64,000 bases of DNA, taken from the NCBI RefSeq assembly GCF_000379785.1, contig NZ_KB903682.1, positions 1 through 64,000 of the forward strand, read 5' to 3'. The translations under genes and the position numbers were made by a program. The notes below the pieces were generated by a model, which was not told the DNA's origin, made no database searches, and saw nothing but the letters and a program-made list of their open reading frames with translations. Below, in pieces: positions 53,688 to 61,477 of this stretch; position 1 is the first letter of the stretch; every line of letters starts with the position of its first letter. Source of the DNA: Gallibacterium anatis DSM 16844 = F 149 (GTDB taxonomy: Bacteria > Pseudomonadota > Gammaproteobacteria > Enterobacterales > Pasteurellaceae).

Positions 53688-54647
53688 TTACATCCAACCG
53701 CGCTCTTTATAATATTTCACTGCACCTTCGTGTAACGGCGCGGATAATGCATTTTTGATCATATCCTGTTCTTTCAAGTTAGCGAATGCAGGATGTAAAC
53801 GTTTGAAACGATCAAAATTATCAAACACCGCTTTCACAACATCATAAACCACTTCAGGTGACACATCGGTTGATGAAACCAAAGTTGCATAAACCCCGAA
53901 AGTATCGACCGGCTGATCGGAACCTTTATAAAGTCCGCCCGGAATAACCGCTTTCGCATAATATGGATTATCTGCAACCAATTTATCAATCGCAGGACCT
54001 GTTACCGGCACCAAATGTGCATCACAAGACGCAGCTGCTTCTTTTAATGCACCGTTCGGGTGGCCGACGTTATAAGTGATAGCATCTAAGTTATTGTCAC
54101 ACATTACCGAAGCCATTTCTGCCGGTTTTAACTCAGATGCCACTTTAAATACAGAATCATCCCAACCTTTTGCTTTAAGAATAACGTTCATTGTGGCACG
54201 CGTACCTGAACCCGGATCACCAACATTGACACGTTTACCTTTCAAATCATCAAAACTTTTGATACCTGAATCATCACGAGCCATTACAGTAAACGGTTCT
54301 GGATGAATTGAGAATACGGCTCTTAATTTTTCATTCTTCTTGCCTTCAAATGAACTTGTGCCGTTATAAGCGTGATATTGCCAGTCAGACTGCGCAATTC
54401 CCATATCCAATTGTTTATTGGCAATACCATTGAGGTTTGCAACAGAAGCACCGGTTGATGGTGCATTACATTTTAAACCGGTTTTTGCAGTATCACGGTT
54501 CACTAATTGACAAATAGATTGACCGACAACGTAATAAACACCGGTTTGCCCACCAGTACCGATAGTAACGAACTTATCTTCCGCCATCACGGATGCGGAA
54601 GTCATCATTAAACCGGTAACCATCCCTAATTTAAATAATTTTTTCAT
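53688..54647 (-). CDS. TAXI-family TRAP transporter periplasmic binding protein
   Basis: The 319-residue protein has a signal peptide cleaved after about residue 22 (SVMA, then EDKF) and the TAXI-type two-lobe fold with IGTGGQTGVYYVVGQSIC near the N-terminus, the source of the family name. GDPGSGTRATMNVI binds ligand in the second lobe. Two mature cysteine pairs (QSIC/LKC and MCDN/SCDA) could form disulfides. It is the first gene of the three-gene unit with the fused permease and UspA protein. The ligand is not determined. Confidence 0.93.
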   Translation of the reverse strand: MKKLFKLGMVTGLMMTSASVMAEDKFVTIGTGGQTGVYYVVGQSICQLVNRDTAKTGLKCNAPSTGASVANLNGIANKQLDMGIAQSDWQYHAYNGTSSFEGKKNEKLRAVFSIHPEPFTVMARDDSGIKSFDDLKGKRVNVGDPGSGTRATMNVILKAKGWDDSVFKVASELKPAEMASVMCDNNLDAITYNVGHPNGALKEAAASCDAHLVPVTGPAIDKLVADNPYYAKAVIPGGLYKGSDQPVDTFGVYATLVSSTDVSPEVVYDVVKAVFDNFDRFKRLHPAFANLKEQDMIKNALSAPLHEGAVKYYKERGWM

Positions 54648-54695
54648 TGTTGTTCCTCTTTAGTAAAAAGGCGAGATATTATGTTTGCTCATTCA

Positions 54696-54713
54696 GGTCT
54701 TTGACCGAAGACC
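54696..54713 (-). promoter_or_regulatory. Hairpin in the leader of the TAXI-TRAP operon
   Basis: GGTCTT pairs with AAGACC around six bases, about 50 bases before the start codon. It could be an operator or a leader stem; no regulator family is recognised. Confidence 0.3.
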
Positions 54714-54821
54714 CATAAGATATACAAGACATCTCAACGATTTGCAATAATCAATATTAATTTTTTGTGAAAAATTGAAGAAATATCACAAAATTTTCAC
54801 GATTTATTTGCTTATAAAGTG

Positions 54822-55550
54822 TTATTCCGTATCAAAAAGTTGTCTGATTTTTGCAAAAGATGGATCTAGCGGTGCACAAATACGCAATACTTGCTGTGTT
54901 GTAGGATGCAATAATTCCAAGCTTTCTGCGTGTAACATCAATCGATTTACAGAAAAATAGGCACTAAATGCTCGATTTTGATGCAAATCGCCATATTGCG
55001 TATCACCAATAATCGGATGAAAAATATGCTTTAAATGCCGACGCAACTGGTGCTTGCGTCCGGTTTGCGGCGTTAAACGCACCAGACTATAACGTGATGT
55101 GGCATAACGTCCAACCGCAACAGGAATTTCAAGCGGTGCCAAACCTTGATAATCAGTAACTGCTTCTTGTGGCGTTTTATCTTGCTGCGAAAATTTATCA
55201 GCAATTTTGTCCCATTTCGGTTTCAACGGATAATCTATTCTTTCCTGTCCTGTAAGATAGCCTCGTACAACGGCAAGATACTGTTTTTTCACCTGTTTTT
55301 GTTCAAACTGGCGACAAACCGCATTGGCGATTTCACTGTTTAACGCAAACAGCAGCACCCCGGAAGTCGGGCGATCTAAACGATGAATCGGGAATACATA
55401 TTGCCCGATTTGATCGCGCAATTTCTGCATCACAAACTCCGTTTCGTGTTTATCTAGCCAGCTGCGATGTACCAACATTCCTGCTGGCTTATTAACCGCA
55501 ATTAACGCTTGATCTTGATATAAAATTGGTAATGCTTGCTGATCAGACAT
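54822..55550 (-). CDS. truC: tRNA pseudouridine(65) synthase TruC
   Basis: TruC makes pseudouridine 65 in the T-stem of certain tRNAs. The 242-residue RluA-family protein has the catalytic motif HRLDRPTSGVLLFAL with Asp59, plus RLTPQTGRKHQLRRHL and IIGDTQYGD. It overlaps the yqcC stop by eight bases and is co-transcribed with it, as in E. coli. Confidence 0.93.
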   Translation of the reverse strand: MSDQQALPILYQDQALIAVNKPAGMLVHRSWLDKHETEFVMQKLRDQIGQYVFPIHRLDRPTSGVLLFALNSEIANAVCRQFEQKQVKKQYLAVVRGYLTGQERIDYPLKPKWDKIADKFSQQDKTPQEAVTDYQGLAPLEIPVAVGRYATSRYSLVRLTPQTGRKHQLRRHLKHIFHPIIGDTQYGDLHQNRAFSAYFSVNRLMLHAESLELLHPTTQQVLRICAPLDPSFAKIRQLFDTE

Positions 55551-55863
55551 TGGTCAACAACACCTCAATTTTTTGAATCGGCACTAGCAAATGAGGCAAA
55601 TGCGGATGTTCTTTTAATGCCTCTTCCAGATAAGGCGAAATCGCAATGGCTGTCGGTAAAGGCGCTTCTGCTTCAATTAACGCTGACATCCGCGGAATAA
55701 AAATCCATTGTAACCATTCTGTCGCCTCCATCGTATCCAGCGCAAACGGCTGTTGACTTTCAAACGCTGAAGCTGGTGGTGGTTGTAGTTGCCACAATTG
55801 ATGTTGCTGCATAATGTGTTGTAATTCAGATAAGTATTCCGCTAATAAATTTTCTTTTTTCAT
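55543..55863 (-). CDS. yqcC: YqcC-family protein, function unknown
   Basis: The 106-residue cytosolic protein matches YqcC in length and pattern: a helical N-terminus (LLAEYLSELQHIMQQH), PFALDTMEATEWLQWIFIPRM in the middle, and LPTAIAISPYLEEAL. No catalytic motif is known. The start at 55863 has GAGAG upstream; the frame extends 19 codons further. It is paired with truC, and the divergent Zn-ribbon gene takes the position where E. coli has syd. Confidence 0.85.
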   Translation of the reverse strand: MKKENLLAEYLSELQHIMQQHQLWQLQPPPASAFESQQPFALDTMEATEWLQWIFIPRMSALIEAEAPLPTAIAISPYLEEALKEHPHLPHLLVPIQKIEVLLTNV

Positions 55864-55947
55864 CACTGCTCTCTTTTTTTGATTACAATAGCGTTTTTTA
55901 AAACGCCATAGTATATCCATTTTGTTATTTTGTATAAGAGTGAATTT

Positions 55948-56739
55948 ATGTTTTTAACCAAAATTAACCTTGTCGCGAAAAATCATACTGCCTACCACAT
56001 CAACGAAAGCGTGATTCTCTGCAATCAACTGATTGATGCTTGGCGTTATAACGGACAAATTATTGGCCGCGAAATTCCGCTTACCTATTATTTTTCTGAC
56101 GAAAACTTGCTCACCTTTGAAATTGATGCCAATTGTCCGGAGCAAGATTCGCTGCACGCTCGTCATAACAGTGAGTTTGTTACAATGGCGTTAGATAAAT
56201 TAGCACAAGCCGGCATTTCCCCGGCAAATGAAGAATTACAGGCGATTGATCTCAATTCAGATGAAACCTGTACGCAGTTAACAGACGATGATCAATTGGT
56301 GCTTTACACCAATTATCTGAAAAGCAGTTCACCGATTTGTACGCTGCAACAATTATTGCCTGTTCCGCTTTATCATTTTTGTTACAATAACGCGCAACTC
56401 GGTATGAATTGTATTCGTTGGCAAGAGGATTGGCAGGCTTGCGATCAACTGCAAATGAACGGCAATATTCTGGTTAATGAGGCAACTTATCAAATCAGTG
56501 ATTTTAACAGTCTGCTCTCGCGCCAAGGTTATGCTTTACGGCAACAATTGGAAAATCATATGCAACGCCCGGTTTATTACTATCTTTATCGTGTAGGTGA
56601 AAAGAATAAACAACAAGAATTGGCAAGACGTTGCCCTTGTTGTGGCAGAGAATGGTTGTTAACTGAGGCAATCAACATTTTCCAATTCAAATGCGATCAT
56701 TGTCGCTTGGTCTCCAATTTATCTTGGAACATACAATAA
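55948..56739 (+). CDS. Zn-ribbon-containing protein, DUF2310 family
   Basis: The 263-residue protein ends in a zinc ribbon, CPCCG (cysteines 229, 231, 232) with FKCDHC (249, 252). The long N-terminal part is acidic and without recognised catalytic residues. I recall the family (DUF2310) from Pasteurellaceae, described only as possibly nucleic-acid binding. AAGAG precedes the ATG at 55948; the frame opens six codons earlier with TTG. It lies divergent from yqcC-truC and directly before queF, suggesting a link to tRNA modification by neighbourhood only. Confidence 0.75.
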   Translation: MFLTKINLVAKNHTAYHINESVILCNQLIDAWRYNGQIIGREIPLTYYFSDENLLTFEIDANCPEQDSLHARHNSEFVTMALDKLAQAGISPANEELQAIDLNSDETCTQLTDDDQLVLYTNYLKSSSPICTLQQLLPVPLYHFCYNNAQLGMNCIRWQEDWQACDQLQMNGNILVNEATYQISDFNSLLSRQGYALRQQLENHMQRPVYYYLYRVGEKNKQQELARRCPCCGREWLLTEAINIFQFKCDHCRLVSNLSWNIQ

Positions 56740-56761
56740 TAACAAAATCAAAGGATTACAT

Positions 56762-57610
56762 ATGATAGATTATCAGGACGAAAGTCTGACTCAACTGACT
56801 TTAGGGAAAAAAATAGCATACGCTACACATTACCAGCCAGCACTGCTGCAAGCTGTGCCACGTAAATTAAACCGTGAGCAGCTCGGTATTTTGTCACAGC
56901 AACCTTTTACGCAAGGTGCTGATATTTGGACACTTTATGAAATTTCGTGGCTGAATAAAAATGGCGTGCCGCAAGTGGCGATTGCTGATGTGGTATTGGA
57001 TTGCAACAGCGAAAATTTGATTGAGTCAAAAAGTTTTAAACTCTATCTCAACAGCTTCAATCAGACACATTTTGCCGAAAAACAACAGGTTGAAACCACA
57101 ATTCAGCAGGATTTACAGCAATGTGCCAACGGTAAAGTTAAAGTGACACTGCACGATTTGCAATATTACCAACAGCAACAGATTGCCCATTTTACGGGAA
57201 TTTGTATCGATCAGCAGGATATTGTGATCGATAATTACCAATTTAATGCCGATTTATTGCAAAACTGCGTTGATGATCACAGCGAAAAAGTAGAACAAAC
57301 GTTAGTCAGCCATTTGCTGAAATCCAACTGTTTAATCACACAACAGCCTGATTGGGGCAGCGTTCAAATTCACTATATTGGACGTGCGATTAATCAAGAA
57401 AAACTGCTACGCTATTTGATCTCTTTCCGCCAGCATAACGAGTTTCACGAACAGTGTGTGGAGCGTATTTTTTGCGATTTAATGCATTATGCCAAACCGG
57501 AAAAATTGACAGTGTATGCGCGTTATACTCGTCGTGGCGGTTTAGACATCAATCCGTTCCGCTCTAACTTTGAACACATTCCTGCCAATCTTCGTTTGGC
57601 TCGCCAATAA
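56762..57610 (+). CDS. queF: NADPH-dependent 7-cyano-7-deazaguanine reductase QueF
   Basis: QueF reduces the nitrile of preQ0 to the aminomethyl group of preQ1 in queuosine synthesis. The 282-residue two-domain (YqcD-type) protein has the NADPH-binding region [11 protein letters not shown] (88-98), the catalytic Cys190 in [15 protein letters not shown], and [14 protein letters not shown] near the C-terminus. AAAGGA precedes the ATG. It sits between the Zn-ribbon gene and ppnN, the same local order as syd-queF-ppnN in E. coli apart from the first gene. Confidence 0.95.
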   Translation: MIDYQDESLTQLTLGKKIAYATHYQPALLQAVPRKLNREQLGILSQQPFTQGADIWTLYEISWLNKNGVPQVAIADVVLDCNSENLIESKSFKLYLNSFNQTHFAEKQQVETTIQQDLQQCANGKVKVTLHDLQYYQQQQIAHFTGICIDQQDIVIDNYQFNADLLQNCVDDHSEKVEQTLVSHLLKSNCLITQQPDWGSVQIHYIGRAINQEKLLRYLISFRQHNEFHEQCVERIFCDLMHYAKPEKLTVYARYTRRGGLDINPFRSNFEHIPANLRLARQ

Positions 57611-57627
57611 CAATAATAAGGAGAAAT

Positions 57628-58998
57628 ATGAGCATTTATTACATTAACCCTCGTGGCAGTATGGATCAGCTCTCTCATTTGGAAGTTGCCCGGTTAAAAC
57701 AAGGCGCTGAAGGCGATCTCTATCCACTTTATCGCAACTGCTCTTTAGCAGTATTAAACTCCGGTGCTATCACTGATGACAGCCGTGCGCTGCTAGGGAA
57801 ATATCCTGATTTCGCCATCAACCTGCTGACTCGTGAACGCGGCATTGCGTTAGAATTGCTTAATCCGCCGGAAAGCGCATTCGTTGATGATAAAATTATT
57901 CGTAATATCCAATATCATCTGTTTGCGGTGTTACGCGATATTATCTTTGCACAAATCAATCAAGATCGCTTTCTCGGCAATCATTTAACCCAAGCCGATA
58001 TTAGTGCACGTATTACCAATCAAGTGTTTTCTATCCTACGCAATGCCAAAGCGCTGCGTATCGGTGAAGATCCGAATCTGGTTGTGTGCTGGGGCGGACA
58101 CTCCATTAATGAAAGCGAATACCAATATTGCCGTGCCGTTGGCTTGGAATTGGGCTATCGGGAATTAAATATTGTGACCGGTTGCGGCCCGGGTGTAATG
58201 GAAGCGCCGATGAAAGGTGCCGCTATCGGACACGCAAATCAACGTTTTAAAGACAGCCGTTTTATTGGTATTACCGAACCTTCAATTATCGCTTCCGAGC
58301 CGCCAAACCCGATTGTAAATGAGCTAATCATTATGCCGGATATTGAAAAACGTCTGGAAGCCTTTACTCGATTAGGACACACTTTTCTTATTTTTCCCGG
58401 CGGTCCGGGTACATTTGAAGAGTTTTTATTCTTGCTCGGTATTAAACTGCATCCTGACAATCGCAATCAAACGATCCCACTGATTTTAACCGGGCCATCT
58501 TCTTGCGCCGATTATTTTGCCACGATTGACCGTTTTGTCAGCAAAGTATTGGGTGAAGAGGCGCGTAAACAGTATGAAATTATCATTGATGATCCGGTTG
58601 CAGTCGCTCGCCACGCGAAACTGGCAATGGATAAAATTAAGCAACAACGTTTTGAAAAAGGAGATGCTTACAGCTTTAACTGGACACTAAAAATTGATCC
58701 TATTCTACAAGCACCGTTTGAACCGGATCACAAATCAATGGCAACGCTTAATCTTCATTTAGATCAGCCATTAATGAATTTAGTTTCTAATCTAAGACGG
58801 GCTTTTTCCGGTATTGTTGCCGGTAATATTAAGCCAAACACCAAAGATGAAATTGCGAAGTATGGTGTCTTTAAACTGCACGGCGATACGATGGTATTGG
58901 AAAATATGGAAAATCTGTTAAAAGATTTTATTGCTCAGCATCGTATGAAATTACCAAGTGCGGAAGCCTATGTGCCTTGCTATGAAATTGTAAAATAG
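57628..58998 (+). CDS. ppnN: Nucleotide 5'-monophosphate nucleosidase PpnN
   Basis: PpnN cleaves purine and pyrimidine nucleoside monophosphates into base and ribose 5-phosphate and is stimulated by (p)ppGpp. The 456-residue protein has an N-terminal YgdH domain, the LOG-type core with PGGPGTFEE (257-265) and [15 protein letters not shown], and a C-terminal extension. Such proteins are often mislabelled lysine decarboxylase. AAGGAG precedes the ATG, 18 bases after queF. The transcript ends at the dispersed hairpin copy 2. Confidence 0.94.
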   Translation: MSIYYINPRGSMDQLSHLEVARLKQGAEGDLYPLYRNCSLAVLNSGAITDDSRALLGKYPDFAINLLTRERGIALELLNPPESAFVDDKIIRNIQYHLFAVLRDIIFAQINQDRFLGNHLTQADISARITNQVFSILRNAKALRIGEDPNLVVCWGGHSINESEYQYCRAVGLELGYRELNIVTGCGPGVMEAPMKGAAIGHANQRFKDSRFIGITEPSIIASEPPNPIVNELIIMPDIEKRLEAFTRLGHTFLIFPGGPGTFEEFLFLLGIKLHPDNRNQTIPLILTGPSSCADYFATIDRFVSKVLGEEARKQYEIIIDDPVAVARHAKLAMDKIKQQRFEKGDAYSFNWTLKIDPILQAPFEPDHKSMATLNLHLDQPLMNLVSNLRRAFSGIVAGNIKPNTKDEIAKYGVFKLHGDTMVLENMENLLKDFIAQHRMKLPSAEAYVPCYEIVK

Positions 58999-59001
58999 AA
59001 T

Positions 59002-59060
59002 AAAAAATCTGCACCTCTGTGTTGGATAATAAGTCCAACTTCTGAGGTGCAGATCATAAT
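59002..59060 (-). repeat. Dispersed long hairpin repeat, copy 2 (also terminator of the bioD-like gene)
   Basis: ATCTGCACCTC pairs with GAGGTGCAGAT, with an inner GTTGGA/TCCAAC stem, so most of the element folds on itself. It is inverted relative to copy 1. The T-run lies on the minus-strand exit, placing the terminator behind the bioD-like gene. Confidence 0.8.
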
Positions 59061-59072
59061 CTAGCCGTTTTT

Positions 59073-59807
59073 TTATTTGCAAAGTTCAGTTTGTAAACAA
59101 GTTAGACGATCAAGATTAGTAATAAAATGCCCTAATTGCTGCTGTTCTGGGCGATGAATATAGGGAATTTCGCCCAACAATGGTGCATCAATCACTTCGT
59201 GTAATAATTTGATGATTTCAGCATAATGACGCAAACAAGGGTTAATACGATTTGCCACCCAACCTAATAGCGGCACACCAGAAGTAATTATAGATTGTGC
59301 TGTTAATAATGCGTGATTGACGCAGCCCTCTTTAATACCAACCACCAACACCACCGGCATTTTGTGTTCTTTTACCCAACGATCAAATGTCATCTCTTTA
59401 TTAATCGGAGTAAGCCAACCATAAGTGCCTTCAACCAATACTGATTGATAACGTGAAGTCAATTTGGCAAGATCTTTATCTATTTTTTTCACTTCAATAT
59501 TATCAATTTCATCCAGTGCTGCTAATACCGGCAAACTGCACTCAGTAAAAGTATAGCTATTGATATCTTGATAGGTTACCGCCTCATTTGTGCTGTCCAA
59601 TAATGTCTTAACATCTTTATTATCTTCTGTTTGTTGTTTAAGATCATCAATACGATTTTCAGTATAAATACTATCCTCTTCCCCACAGGCTATCGGTTTA
59701 AAACCGACAATATGCACCCCTTGGGCTTGCAGCGCTTGGATAATAGCACGGCTCACCACCGTTTTACCGACATTTGTATCCGTACCCGTTACAAAAAAAC
59801 AACTCAT
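59073..59807 (-). CDS. bioD: Dethiobiotin synthetase-like ATPase (BioD2 type)
   Basis: BioD closes the ureido ring of biotin with CO2 and ATP. The 244-residue product has the P-loop GTDTNVGKT (8-16), FKPIACG, and VEGTYGWLTP in place of the common VEGAGG loop. This last feature and VVGIKEGCVNHALLTAQ, GWVANRINP resemble the second E. coli paralogue (YnfK) more than the canonical BioD. No other bio genes are nearby. AAGGAA precedes the ATG. It may be a functional or a backup dethiobiotin synthetase. Confidence 0.85.
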   Translation of the reverse strand: MSCFFVTGTDTNVGKTVVSRAIIQALQAQGVHIVGFKPIACGEEDSIYTENRIDDLKQQTEDNKDVKTLLDSTNEAVTYQDINSYTFTECSLPVLAALDEIDNIEVKKIDKDLAKLTSRYQSVLVEGTYGWLTPINKEMTFDRWVKEHKMPVVLVVGIKEGCVNHALLTAQSIITSGVPLLGWVANRINPCLRHYAEIIKLLHEVIDAPLLGEIPYIHRPEQQQLGHFITNLDRLTCLQTELCK

Positions 59808-59983
59808 TATTTATTCCTTTTATCAAAAAACCGCTGAAAATTATAATAAAGTTGTTTTTCCGAAAAATTGAGCTAACACAATATTTTGTAGATTTATTTT
59901 AAAAGCTAAAAATTTTTTGAGCTATTGCTATCAAATGGAGCAGAAAAAAGGCGAGGGTAATGCGTTGATAAAGTGCTAAAAAG

Positions 59984-60007
59984 AAAATCCCGGCAAGCCG
60001 GGATTTT
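59984..60007. terminator. Terminator of ompA
   Basis: AAAATCCCGGC and GCCGGGATTTT form an 11-bp stem with a two-base gap. It lies 28 bases beyond the ompA stop. Confidence 0.92.
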
Positions 60008-60034
60008 CATCAGAATCAAGAAACAATAATGAAA

Positions 60035-61123
60035 TTATTGTTCGATTGTTTGTTGGTGTTGACCACTTACAGAAACTTCAACACGACGGTCTGGTGCTAA
60101 GCAAGCGATTAATGCTTTACGACCTTTAACTGCGTCACAAGTGTTGCCAGTTACTGGGTTAGCTTCACCGTAACCAACTGCTTTGATCACATCTGGAGAG
60201 ATTGATTTAGAAACTAAGTAGTTAGCTACTGTGTTAGCACGTTCTTGTGAAAGTTTTTGGTTATATTTGTCAGAACCGATACGGTCTGTGTAACCTGCAA
60301 CTTCAACAGAAGATAATGAACCAACTTTAGAGATTTCTTGTTGTAAATTATCTAATGATTGTGCTGCTTCAGGTTTTAAGTTTGCTTTACCGAATGCGAA
60401 CAATACATCAGAGCTTAATGCGAATTTTTTGTTAACAACTTCAACAACCGGCGCAGGTGCTGCTGATTGACCGAAACGGTAAGAAAGACCTAAAGATACA
60501 GAACCGATGCTTGGGCTGTAAGAATAGTCATCTGCGAATTGATCTACTTTACCTACTTTAGCAATCCATTGATATTCTAAACGTGCTGCCAATTCAGGAA
60601 GAATTGCATATTCAACACCGGCTGCAAATACAGGAGATACTTTTAATTTATGATCAGAACCTACTTTTTCACCGTTTACATGTGTTGTGTAATCAGAACG
60701 GATTAATGCTGCACCTAAACGACCGTAAACATCTAAACCGTCAACATAAGCTACCGGATAGCTTGCTTTTAAGCTAAGATTTAAACCGTGAGCAGTGTGA
60801 CGAGAACGTTCAGTATCACCAGCGTGCATTTTTAATTGACCATAGAAGTCATAGCCGGCTTCAACAGCGAAGTTATCAGTGATTTGATAACCACCGAATA
60901 CACCGTAAGTTACAGAGTTACGATGAACGCCATATTTATCATCTTGGTCAAAAGTACTATAAGCATCTTGACCATAGATATTATCAAATTGATTTACATC
61001 ATTGTGGAATGATGCCCAACCAGCTTTCGCACCAGCGTAGAAAGTGTTTGCTTGAGGAGCTGCTTGTGCTACTGATACGAATGCTAATCCTGAAATTGCT
61101 AATGCGATTGCAGTCTTTTTCAT
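60035..61123 (-). CDS. ompA: OmpA-family outer-membrane protein (P5-like)
   Basis: The 362-residue protein has a signal peptide cleaved after residue 21 (VAQA, then APQA), an eight-stranded N-terminal barrel, a proline/alanine hinge (SAAPAPVVEVV) and a C-terminal peptidoglycan-binding OmpA domain with NQKLSQERANTVANYL and a cysteine pair. It anchors the outer membrane to the cell wall. Codon use is noticeably restricted, as in highly expressed genes. AAGAGGA precedes the ATG, behind a long AT-rich leader that contains a perfect 11-bp hairpin. Confidence 0.96.
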   Translation of the reverse strand: MKKTAIALAISGLAFVSVAQAAPQANTFYAGAKAGWASFHNDVNQFDNIYGQDAYSTFDQDDKYGVHRNSVTYGVFGGYQITDNFAVEAGYDFYGQLKMHAGDTERSRHTAHGLNLSLKASYPVAYVDGLDVYGRLGAALIRSDYTTHVNGEKVGSDHKLKVSPVFAAGVEYAILPELAARLEYQWIAKVGKVDQFADDYSYSPSIGSVSLGLSYRFGQSAAPAPVVEVVNKKFALSSDVLFAFGKANLKPEAAQSLDNLQQEISKVGSLSSVEVAGYTDRIGSDKYNQKLSQERANTVANYLVSKSISPDVIKAVGYGEANPVTGNTCDAVKGRKALIACLAPDRRVEVSVSGQHQQTIEQ

Positions 61124-61477
61124 TATAAAATCCTCTTGAATTTATTCATCTATATTTGGATTATTTGGATCGTCATTTACTTCCAATAACAGTAAATTCA
61201 ATCCAGCCCCTAAATAAATGAGATCCAACTCATTTATTTGGTGCCGATTATTATCGCTATTGCAAAACATAAAATCAAACTTTTCTTTGATTTTTACATA
61301 AAAAAAATACAAATTAAGATTAATTAATCGCCAATCAATCATTATTTTTTGATTTTTTAAAAATTTTCTAGACGATCCGATGTCTAATTGCGGATAAACC
61401 TCTTCTTTATAAAATTTTGTGCTAGTATAGTTGTCTTTCAAATGCACCCACAACAATTATAGTACAAGGTTTTAATT
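61124..61477. other. Long intergenic region between ompA and ydiJ
   Basis: This AT-rich 354-base region holds the ompA leader and both divergent promoters. A perfect 11-bp hairpin lies at 61212-61239 (AAATAAATGAG / CTCATTTATTT). On the minus strand TATAAT occurs at 61459-61464, a likely -10 if the ompA leader is long. A 104-codon minus-strand frame (61142-61456, TTG start, no Shine-Dalgarno) is probably not a gene. Confidence 0.5.
61212..61239 (-). promoter_or_regulatory. Leader hairpin of ompA
   Basis: AAATAAATGAG and CTCATTTATTT form a perfect stem with a six-base loop, about 90 bases upstream of the ompA ATG. In E. coli the structured ompA leader stabilises the mRNA; a similar role is possible. 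Confidence 0.45.

Noticed and set aside
57628-58998. Lysine decarboxylase label for the LOG-motif protein
   Set aside because: PGGPGTFEE is the nucleotide-monophosphate phosphoribohydrolase motif; full-length agreement is with PpnN.
61142-61456. A 104-codon minus-strand frame upstream of ompA as a gene
   Set aside because: TTG start without a Shine-Dalgarno sequence, low-complexity AT-rich composition, no recognised family. It more likely reflects the long ompA leader.
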